DNA of 60,625 bases from Burkholderiaceae bacterium (GTDB lineage: Bacteria > Pseudomonadota > Gammaproteobacteria > Burkholderiales > Burkholderiaceae). Positions 15,801 through 22,502 of this stretch are shown piece by piece; positions within the stretch are counted from its first letter, which is position 1; each line of letters starts with the position of its first letter. The DNA lies in the NCBI GenBank assembly GCA_023266335.1, contig JAHFQJ010000011.1:1-60625 (forward strand), given 5' to 3'. Position numbers and translations under genes: made by a program. Under the pieces are notes generated by a model. It did not search any database, was not told where the DNA came from, and was given only the letters and a program-made list of their open reading frames with translations.

Positions 15801-16683
15801 GTGTAGTTAATGTAATTCTTGTTCTAGTATTATCTTGTAATATATCATAATTATTTTGTACATTATTATAAGAATCAAATTTGTTAATCCAATTTTCTGG
15901 TGCATTATCAAAATTTGGAATAGCTTCAATTATATTATTTTCTTTATTTTTTACAAATTCAAATTTTAAAGTTTCTGGCGTTAGAATAATACTATTTTTA
16001 AGATAATCTGAAGCGATATCAACTTTATTTTGTATAGCTAAATTTCTAATTATTCCCCAATATTGCTCGTTTGTAGTCTGATTTTTTGAAGAATGATTTT
16101 TTAATTCATTAATTTTGCTTGAAATATTAAAATATGAATTATGTATTAAATTTTTATGTCCATTTATTTCAATTACTGCACCAATTATTTTTACATTACG
16201 ATATTTTTTATCATCATTTTCTTGCTTCCAATGCTCAATAAATAAATCAAAATTTTCATCAGATAAAGTATTATTACAATTTATTACAGGTTTAATATTA
16301 CTTAATTGGGGAATTTCTAGTATATCCAATATTTCAAAATAATATGAATAATCTTCATCATTATTTGTTAATTGATTTATTAATTCATAAATTGTATTCC
16401 ATAAAAATATAAAACCCTGATTATTATCTAAATTTTCAATTGAAGTTTTTTCTTCTTCAAATAAATGACATAAACAATTAAATTTGATTTTATCAGCATT
16501 ATTTCCATTAATATTAGCTAAAAATAATTCAGATAAATTATTGCTCAACTCAACATTAAAATTATAAAACATTCCTTGAGGTAATATTTCTAAATTTAAA
16601 CATGATTTTTCTATATCATGAATATTATCATTATTACCTCTTTGTATAAAAGAATTAAATTTATCCAGTATTTTTTGCCACAT
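12841..16683 (-). CDS. zorD: Zorya type I ZorD: SNF2-type helicase with C-terminal Mrr-like nuclease
   Basis: The start is set at the ATG at 16683, which shares one base with the zorC stop (TAATG) and has GGGAGA upstream; an earlier in-frame start overlaps zorC and is less likely. The 1280-residue product has a large N-terminal region of unknown fold, then a SNF2-family motor at about residues 620-1100 with Walker A (DDMGLGKT, about 650), DEAQ box (about 770), CTGTPVENS, and a C-lobe with VIHGDTKN, PLAAGCGLNIV and QANDRAYRIGQ. The last 130 residues carry an Mrr-type endonuclease with GGTDIL, then QCKHS (the D, Q-x-K active site). In characterised type I Zorya, ZorD is the DNA-processing effector that works with ZorC after the ZorAB motor senses phage. 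Last gene of the operon. Confidence 0.9.
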   Translation of the reverse strand: MWQKILDKFNSFIQRGNNDNIHDIEKSCLNLEILPQGMFYNFNVELSNNLSELFLANINGNNADKIKFNCLCHLFEEEKTSIENLDNNQGFIFLWNTIYELINQLTNNDEDYSYYFEILDILEIPQLSNIKPVINCNNTLSDENFDLFIEHWKQENDDKKYRNVKIIGAVIEINGHKNLIHNSYFNISSKINELKNHSSKNQTTNEQYWGIIRNLAIQNKVDIASDYLKNSIILTPETLKFEFVKNKENNIIEAIPNFDNAPENWINKFDSYNNVQNNYDILQDNTRTRITLTTQVKNILTTFKNIAPQRKILGDKAKAFILNPYAFLGEESYKIIDEKQFEQAKQLAQIYSSTFVLKPNINFGNIQSVTIQIETILDNQSSNTSNVKLKTYIEFDSFLSSLNQAIQKNQLLLGYLEYDLTIDNQAQNILDEGLFLLHTWKNQPKKLDDIISFEDIYLFDNYAQRIADIGIDKPICIPFVAKNQEQNSEWLPQELRPCLAVNIPPKSEKVILPLEKNWLEQIKTKILQAQKENKIYIEDDKIPNPIPIHEAQNIVNQIQHYFEPVNEKHHQENIRKNKINKESLIIKHNFEQIDYVEERKNLLAISNNKKAKLPKALKENIKLYPHQNYGVAWLQNLMENAPENCRGAIMADDMGLGKTLQILTFIAKFYEDNPNSLPSLILAPVTLLQNWQDEIKKYFYNTFPEILCLYDKELINKKQNKNLIDEKLQEKGITNLLKNDWIGNTKIILTTYETMANYEFSFARQSFSIMVCDEAQKIKTPNAKITRVAKAQKVKFKIACTGTPVENSLVDLWCLFDFIQPSLLYQLNEFTQKYRKPIEASTDEEKKVVNELRDIIEPQILRRTKTDKDINLDLKDKTFSKDEIYISNYQRALYHQQINYLQNNKEENIKERSKISFGVFHAIKAICAEPYCMPKKTFKIDENGIKQHKINSPKMNWLVQQLHIIKLKQEKVIIFTDLRIMQIAIKEFINLEFGLKSVFVIHGDTKNRQDDIDKFSKVDGFNIIILSPLAAGCGLNIVAANHVIHFTRTWNPAKEAQANDRAYRIGQEKEVYIYTPTVISDEFITFEAKLAQLMANKMELSDEVLKNDGALNHMLNGIDNDISHNDLMPTHTIKNEKLEERIITIDDIDKLDGFLFEKFCTIIYQKQSFQAINTKKSNDGGTDILVIKRDKTGFLIQCKHSANNEKKLSWEAVQNIMGGKAIYEKSYPNIKFTPVIFTNQYFNKNAHEKAKINDIKVIERNYIEFFLKDNIIFEKEIFFE

Positions 16684-18317
16684 TATTTTTTCTCCCAATA
16701 CCAAGCTTGCATATGTTCTGCATATGAAAAACCATTATTTTTTAAGTGCATAGCAAATTTATCTATTCTATATTTATGGTAAATCCAAATTTTCCCTGTG
16801 CTATTTCTATTGTCATGACATTCAATTTCATTATATTTTGCCCATTCTATAATTTCATCTAGCTTATCTAATTTTTTTGTAGCAATAATATTATGATTAT
16901 CAGTATATATTCCAAGATTAGCTAATTTTTGTGCTACACCATCTTGCCAATTTTCCCGATGTTGAATTTTCAGCTCGCAAGGATAATCTCTATAACCAGA
17001 TTTTAATTCTTTCTTTCCCGTTCCATCAGATAATTCTTTGGCATATAAATTAAAATAAATCTGCTCTTGTTTATAAACATAAGCGGCATTACTAGTTATG
17101 CTAAATTCTACAATATAGTATTCTCCAATTTGTAAAATAAATGCATCAGCATTGGCTGCACCTTGTAAAATTGCAGATACCCCTTCTTCAGAAGCAATAA
17201 GTTTTTTAATATCTTCATTAATTGACGCCAAAGTATTTTTACCAAAAATTAGCTTTGACCATTCTATTTGTTCTATATATTGTTGCCAAAATTCCATACG
17301 TGTTTTGTCTGCTTCATATTTACTTGCTATTAGCTCAAAGAAATCTTTTAAGTTTGAGGCTGTAACCCATTTTAAAACCATTTTCCAAATATTTTCATCA
17401 ACTCTATTCCAATTGCTGGAATTACTTGCTGACTTTAACATTTTTAATTTTGGATTACCCCAAATTTCTTTATCAATTAAATAATCCTTAAATTCTTCAT
17501 GTACAGCATGAGATTTACATTGATAATAACGCTTTAGTAAAATAATAATTACTTCATTTTTAAAAATAGGATTAATTTTTAACATCTCAATTATTGTATT
17601 GAGTTTATTTTTAAATTCATCATCATTAAGTTTGCAGGCTGTATTTGCTACTGCTGTAACTAATTTACTCCAAAACCAGCTTGCAGGAGATAAACTAATA
17701 TTTTTGGTTATTTCTTTTATTTGAGTATCATTTCCATTTAATATATCTTGAGCGTAAATATTACAAGGATTTTCATCTAATAAATTCAAATTCTCTTTTA
17801 ATGTAACTATCCAAGGCAAAAGTCTACTCGTTTTTGTATAAATCTCAAAACTATTAGCTAAAAATAATCTTATAATTTCTAGATTTTCTTGATGTTGTTG
17901 ATTATTCTCCTGAATATTAAATGCAAAATAAGATACAAAAATTTTATTCCAAACCAAACTGGATAAAGATTCATCATCAATTTGCTGCTGATAAATATTC
18001 AGTAGATATGTAAGTTTGAATTTATCATAAGCTATGCATTTTTTATGAGAGATTTCATAATTAATGTAAGGAGCAAGCTTGTTATATTCCCTAGTAGTAA
18101 GGCTAGAATATTCATCAGACAAAAATTTCTTAATTAGAATTATTACATCAGGACGGTTTTTAGCATTATCAATATTACTTTTAATATTTTGTAATTGTTG
18201 ACTTGTTGCTTTTTCTGCTTCAGCTAATGCATGAATATTACCAAAACTTATTTTAGATACATGTAAGTTTTTAAGAGATTGTTCTAGCATGGAAGCTAAG
18301 TCTTTAATTTTACTCAT
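16683..18317 (-). CDS. zorC: Zorya type I ZorC (EH-signature protein)
   Basis: The 544-residue product is a mainly helical soluble protein with an EH-signature-like C-terminal region: FSYAEHMQAWYWEKK at the end, and upstream a domain with GEYYIVEFS, YKQEQIYFN and a run of charged strands leading to IWIYHKYRID. ZorC is the only other cytoplasmic component that co-occurs with ZorD in type I Zorya and has been reported to bind DNA. The start at 18317 overlaps the zorB stop by 4 bases (ATGA) and has GGAG upstream, so translation is coupled. Length and gene order match type I systems. The assignment rests on context more than on one motif. Confidence 0.85.
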   Translation of the reverse strand: MSKIKDLASMLEQSLKNLHVSKISFGNIHALAEAEKATSQQLQNIKSNIDNAKNRPDVIILIKKFLSDEYSSLTTREYNKLAPYINYEISHKKCIAYDKFKLTYLLNIYQQQIDDESLSSLVWNKIFVSYFAFNIQENNQQHQENLEIIRLFLANSFEIYTKTSRLLPWIVTLKENLNLLDENPCNIYAQDILNGNDTQIKEITKNISLSPASWFWSKLVTAVANTACKLNDDEFKNKLNTIIEMLKINPIFKNEVIIILLKRYYQCKSHAVHEEFKDYLIDKEIWGNPKLKMLKSASNSSNWNRVDENIWKMVLKWVTASNLKDFFELIASKYEADKTRMEFWQQYIEQIEWSKLIFGKNTLASINEDIKKLIASEEGVSAILQGAANADAFILQIGEYYIVEFSITSNAAYVYKQEQIYFNLYAKELSDGTGKKELKSGYRDYPCELKIQHRENWQDGVAQKLANLGIYTDNHNIIATKKLDKLDEIIEWAKYNEIECHDNRNSTGKIWIYHKYRIDKFAMHLKNNGFSYAEHMQAWYWEKK

Positions 18318-19159
18318 GATATACTCCTCACACTTGAATTGATGTCTGCGTTGTTGTTAAAATTATTCTTTGCTGTACTATTTGTACTATCTGCATCATA
18401 ATTTTTGCCTTCGCCTCTGCTTTGTCCTAAATCTAATTGAGACGAGTATATATTGCACATTCCAAAATTATTATTTTGTGGTTGGCTAATAGGCTTTTTA
18501 TTATCTTCTAAACTCCAAAATTCCATTTTTAATTCTACTCTACGGCTTTCTTCTTTAGATTCTTTTACAGAATTAAAACTATATCCGCCAATGCTAAATA
18601 AATCTCTAACTTCCATTTTATCTTTGTCGGATAGCTGATTATCAATATCACTATTATCAAATAATGCACAGATTACACTTTGGCTGCGCTTTAAGCTTAA
18701 ATTTAAATTATATAAATATGAACCATCAATATCCGTGTATCCTTCTACCACAATTTGCTTTATCCATTTTTGCCCTTGGTTTAAGTTATTTCTACATGTG
18801 TTTAATACCTTGGGAATAAATGACCTTAAGTATTTTTTACCATCTATAGAAATATTAGATTTACCACTTTCAAAACTAACAACTTTGCCAAAATTTATGC
18901 GGTTTTCTATGCGGTGAATATTATTGAATTCTTTTTTAGATAACTCATCAATACAATTATTAATAATTGAAATATCAACATCTCTTTGTTTTTTCTGTTG
19001 CTCTACTTGGCTTTGGCTACGGGTTACAGACAATAAAGATGCACACATTACGACTAAAAATAATATCATCAATGCCGACATTAAATCAGCAAAAGAAATC
19101 CAAAAAGGTTTTTCGCCTTCTTCCTTATTGCCTTTTTTTATAATAATTTTATTAAACAT
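18314..19159 (-). CDS. zorB: Zorya ZorB: MotB-like stator subunit with OmpA-type domain and unusual tail
   Basis: The 281-residue product has one transmembrane segment (about residues 20-45) containing SFADLMSALMILFL; Asp25 is the ion-binding Asp equivalent to that of MotB and of characterised ZorB. A peptidoglycan-binding OmpA-like domain follows (about residues 75-205) with VVEGYTDIDGSYLYNLNLS, RSQSV and the C-terminal RRVELKM strand. The last 60 residues are Asn/Ser-rich and include IYSSQLDLGQSRGEGKNYDA, a peptide almost repeated in the RDD protein at 35523-36071. ZorB and ZorA together form the proton or sodium-driven motor that anchors to the cell wall. It overlaps zorC by 4 bases and follows zorA by 22. 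Confidence 0.9.
   Translation of the reverse strand: MFNKIIIKKGNKEEGEKPFWISFADLMSALMILFLVVMCASLLSVTRSQSQVEQQKKQRDVDISIINNCIDELSKKEFNNIHRIENRINFGKVVSFESGKSNISIDGKKYLRSFIPKVLNTCRNNLNQGQKWIKQIVVEGYTDIDGSYLYNLNLSLKRSQSVICALFDNSDIDNQLSDKDKMEVRDLFSIGGYSFNSVKESKEESRRVELKMEFWSLEDNKKPISQPQNNNFGMCNIYSSQLDLGQSRGEGKNYDADSTNSTAKNNFNNNADINSSVRSIS
18388..18450 (-). repeat. In-frame coding repeat, copy in zorB
   Basis: About 63 bases (starting ATCTGCATCATAATTTTTGC on the plus strand and ending AGTATAT) align with about 80% identity to 35964-36026. In both places the minus strand is read in the same frame and gives IY-x2-Q-x-D-x-G, a short basic or Gly-rich stretch and GKNYDAD. Confidence 0.65.
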
Positions 19160-19181
19160 GATTTATACCTGTAAATTTTGA

Positions 19182-21605
19182 TTATTTCTTAATATTTTTA
19201 GGCATATTATTTTGTAAAACATCATCTAATTCCTGCATTATTGCTGTTAAACTTATTATAGATTTTGCAGTATGAGTATCAGAACTTACAATAGAATTTG
19301 CTAACTGACTAGACATTTGCTGGGCAAAAGACTCAAAACTTTGATTTAAAACATCATTAAATTTATCTAAATATTCACTAGTTTCTTGTTCAACTTTTTT
19401 AACATTGCTAATTATATTTTCCATTTCTGCAATTAAATCTCTTTTAACTTTAGCTTCAGCACTGCTATTATCTAATATATTTTTAAATTCTAAAGTTATA
19501 CGTTCTATAGTTGCCCTAGTTTTATCGTATTGTTCAAAAGCTAATGCAACACTTTGGGCAGATTTATCTAGAATTTGTGAAGTAGAATTTAATTGATTAG
19601 AAACATTATCTACTTTAGTAAATACATTCGATATAGAATTACTAGAATTTGCAAATTTATCCGCAGCTTGATTAATACTATTTGCGCCAACTGACATATC
19701 ATTCAGGGCTTTAGTAGTTACATTCTGCAAGCTATAAATATTAGCATCAGCTTTTGTAATAGATTCATTGATTTTAGAAATTAAGCTAGCAACTTCATTT
19801 GATAATCTAGAATATAGTTCTTGAGTTTGCTGTTTTAAATTATTATGCCTTTCGTTTTCTATGTGCTGTGTAGCAATTTTATCCTCAGCTAATTTTTGCA
19901 TAGCAATATTTAACTGCTCTAAAACTCCATTCACAGATTGGTCTAAAACTTCTTGTGATTTTGTTTGCTGGTTTAGCATTATGTCTTTAGTTTGTTGTAT
20001 TGAATCTTGCATTTGCCCGCTCATAGCTTCTTGGTTTTGCTTCGCTTGATTTTGCGTGGCAATTTTATCCTCAGCTAATTTTTGCATAGAAATATTTAAC
20101 TGCTCTAAAACTCCATTCACAGATTGGTCTAAAACTTCTTGTGATTTTGTTTGCTGGCTTAGCATTATGTCTTTAATTTGTTGTATTGAATCTTGCATTT
20201 GCCCGCTCATAGCTTCTTGGTTTTGCTTCGCTTGATTTTGCGTAGCGATTTTATCTTCAGCTAATTTTTGCATAGAAATATTTAACTGCTCTAAAACTCC
20301 ATTTACGGATTTATCTAAAACTTCTTGCGATTTTGTTTGCTGGTTTAGCAACATATCCTTAATTTGATTAACAAATTCACGCATTTGCTCATTCATAGTA
20401 TTTTGGCTAATACTAGCATTTTCCATTGCGTTAGCTAATTTATCACTCATACTATCAGTTGCATTTTGACTAGAAGTTTTAATGCTGTTAATCAGATTAG
20501 AAATTTCGCTTTGCATGGTAGACATAGATTCCATAGATTTAGCTAAACCATCATTAATACTATTAGCTTGTGAACCAAAAGTATCTTTAATTTGCTGCAT
20601 AAATTCATGTAAAATATCTTCTAGCATACCGCTTACTGCACTGCTTTGTTCCCCAGATGCTTTTTCTACAACTTGACTTAAGGTTGAAAGAGTAGGAGCT
20701 AAACTTTCATTAATGCTATTTGCAATTACATTTCCTAAATTTTGGCTTTGTTCTTTATTTGCTTCAATTTGTTGATGGTGATGTTGCTGCATCACACTAA
20801 CTTGCTTATCAACTAAATTTGTAAATAATTCTTTTAAATCATTAACTAAAATATCTTTTAATTGTGCTGTTTGGGTATAACTACTTTCAGAAGATTTAAC
20901 TAAACGAGCTAAATATTCTTCGCCCACACCCATATCATATAATTTATCAATTTCTGTGCATAATTCTTCAACTTTTTTATAAAGATTGGCTAGTATCTTT
21001 TTTTCAAAGAAAGTAATAAACATAGCACTAATAATTGCAACCACTGAAAATAAAAATGCGTGCTTAACACCACCTAGCAGGCTGGTTAAGCTAGTGCGTA
21101 CAGTAGAAGCATCTTCACTTGGTACAAATCCACTCAATCCATAAATTAAGCCAGCAAAAGTTGCGATAATTCCCAAGCCTGTTAAAATCCCAGGTAAATG
21201 CTTAAAGAAATCTGAATTTAATTTTGAATCAACTATTATATCTTTAGTAAAAAATCCTTCTGCTGGAATAGTTGCTCGAATTTTTATTTCATCGCTCCCT
21301 TGCTCTTTATATTCGTGCAATGTTTCACTAAATTCTTTCCATAAATGCTTGAATGGCTCTTCATTTTTTATAATATTATCAGTAATATAATCAAAATCTA
21401 TTTTTGCTTCTTTATTATGTTGTTTAAGCTGATGAATAATTGAGTTTAAAGATTTATTTAAATAAATTGCAGGTTTATAAAACCAATACCAAAAACTACC
21501 AATAGCTAAAATAATTGCTAACAAAATAACCCATGGAATGAACGACCAAGGAACAAATTTAACAACAAATTCAGCCCATTCATTAAGACGCAATTCCAAT
21601 TTCAT
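19182..21605 (-). CDS. zorA: Zorya ZorA: MotA-like stator subunit with very long coiled-coil tail
   Basis: The 807-residue product has a transmembrane segment at about residues 15-45, a cytoplasmic loop, and two more at about 138-162 (LPGILTGLGIIATFAGLIYG) and 183-207, the three-segment MotA/ExbB layout of ZorA. From about residue 215 to the end it is one long helical, Gln/Ser/Asn-rich tail, largely coiled coil. In the studied system the tail of the five ZorA copies extends into the cytoplasm and transmits the signal to ZorC and ZorD. Here residues about 400-583 are three near-identical 62-residue units. First gene of the zorABCD operon; the start has only a weak ribosome site. Confidence 0.9.
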   Translation of the reverse strand: MKLELRLNEWAEFVVKFVPWSFIPWVILLAIILAIGSFWYWFYKPAIYLNKSLNSIIHQLKQHNKEAKIDFDYITDNIIKNEEPFKHLWKEFSETLHEYKEQGSDEIKIRATIPAEGFFTKDIIVDSKLNSDFFKHLPGILTGLGIIATFAGLIYGLSGFVPSEDASTVRTSLTSLLGGVKHAFLFSVVAIISAMFITFFEKKILANLYKKVEELCTEIDKLYDMGVGEEYLARLVKSSESSYTQTAQLKDILVNDLKELFTNLVDKQVSVMQQHHHQQIEANKEQSQNLGNVIANSINESLAPTLSTLSQVVEKASGEQSSAVSGMLEDILHEFMQQIKDTFGSQANSINDGLAKSMESMSTMQSEISNLINSIKTSSQNATDSMSDKLANAMENASISQNTMNEQMREFVNQIKDMLLNQQTKSQEVLDKSVNGVLEQLNISMQKLAEDKIATQNQAKQNQEAMSGQMQDSIQQIKDIMLSQQTKSQEVLDQSVNGVLEQLNISMQKLAEDKIATQNQAKQNQEAMSGQMQDSIQQTKDIMLNQQTKSQEVLDQSVNGVLEQLNIAMQKLAEDKIATQHIENERHNNLKQQTQELYSRLSNEVASLISKINESITKADANIYSLQNVTTKALNDMSVGANSINQAADKFANSSNSISNVFTKVDNVSNQLNSTSQILDKSAQSVALAFEQYDKTRATIERITLEFKNILDNSSAEAKVKRDLIAEMENIISNVKKVEQETSEYLDKFNDVLNQSFESFAQQMSSQLANSIVSSDTHTAKSIISLTAIMQELDDVLQNNMPKNIKK
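19855..20412 (-). repeat. 186-bp tandem repeat in the ZorA tail
   Basis: The phrase AAAACTCCATT begins at 19921, 20107 and 20293, 186 bases apart, so three units of 62 codons follow each other. Each encodes EVLD(K/Q)SVNGVLEQLNI, then QKLAEDKIATQ and a Met/Gln-rich helix. The units differ at only a few bases. The period is a whole number of codons. Confidence 0.9.
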
Positions 21606-21744
21606 ATTAATATTATTTTAAACAAAAAAATATTATTGCATAATCATTTTTAAACAACTATATATTTATTAAAATGTTTATGAATAGCCACATAATAGCT
21701 AAGGACTGGATAATAATTTTCTTAATTTTTAAAGGATTTATTTT

Positions 21745-22207
21745 ACCTACTTTTAATTCTTGAGATGAAGAATTAAATAAAAATTCAGCAAATGAAAATA
21801 AAATTAAACTAGAGCAATAAAATAAATTGCAAGCAAGAATAAAAAAAGCCAGAACATTATTTTTAGATGGTGATATACCAAAAGAAGAATACAATGATTT
21901 AATTCAAGAAACAAACAATGAAAAGTATGATGTAGAAAATAAATTACAAAGATTAACAAGTAATGATGATGTTTTTAGTAAAACAGTTTCAAATATATTT
22001 AATATAGCACCAAAAGCCAGTTATTTATTTAGAAGTTCGGAACTACAAGAAAAAAAGCAAATTATATCAATTTTATTTACGAACTTGGAAATGGACTGTG
22101 AAAAGCTAATATTTAAGACGAGAAAGCCGTTTGATATGTTGTTAAATTCATATCAAAGACCTAGTTGGCTCCCCGAGCAGGGTTCGAACCTGCGACCTGC
22201 GGATTAA
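21745..22207 (+). pseudogene. Large serine recombinase, C-terminal remnant fused to tRNA-Asn
   Basis: Open frame from about 21827 reads LQARIKKARTLFLDGDIPKE, then EYNDLI, and later KKQIISILFTNLEMDCEKLI and PFDMLLNSYQRPSWLPEQG, then ends at a TAA at 22205-22207. LFLDGDIPKEEY and the KKQIISILF/TNLE phrase are typical of the C-terminal region of large serine recombinases. The same frame continues upstream only through two stop codons (giving DEELNKNSANENKIKLEQ before the second), and no catalytic N-terminus is present. The last codons are antisense to the tRNA-Asn gene. It is the dead integrase of the element on its left. Confidence 0.7.
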
Positions 22208-22241
22208 CAGTCCGTCGCTCTACCGACTGAGCTATCAGGGA
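22166..22241 (-). tRNA. tRNA-Asn (anticodon GTT)
   Basis: On the minus strand, TCCCTGA at the 5' end pairs with TCGGGGA before G and an encoded CCA (22166-22168). The D arm (AGCTCAGTCGGTAGAGC), the anticodon stem-loop with GTT (GGACTGTTAATCC) and the T arm (GGTTCGAACC) are all present. The 3' end faces the accessory region and coincides with the end of the recombinase remnant, so this tRNA is the likely attachment site. Confidence 0.95.
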
Positions 22242-22439
22242 ACCGATAGGAGTAATTATTCCATAAATAGCATAACCTGTCAACATCTATATGGCTTATA
22301 ATACAAATTAATTAATTATTGTAGCATGAATATTACATATTCATGCTAAATTGACTATTATCTTATGATTTACTATTCAAATATTTTTCTCAAAAGAGTT
22401 AATGGATATATATTTTCAATAGTTTATAGGGCAGTGTAA

Positions 22440-22483
22440 AAATAAAAACCATACCCTAAATAAAAATCTAAAGCATGGTTTTA
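22440..22483 (-). terminator. Terminator after pilQ
   Basis: On the minus strand, AAAACCATGC and GTATGGTTTT pair around an 18-base loop, with one G-T pair, and lead into a T-rich run. It lies 20 bases past the pilQ stop. Confidence 0.65.
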
Positions 22484-22502
22484 ATAATTATTATATTTCA
22501 GC

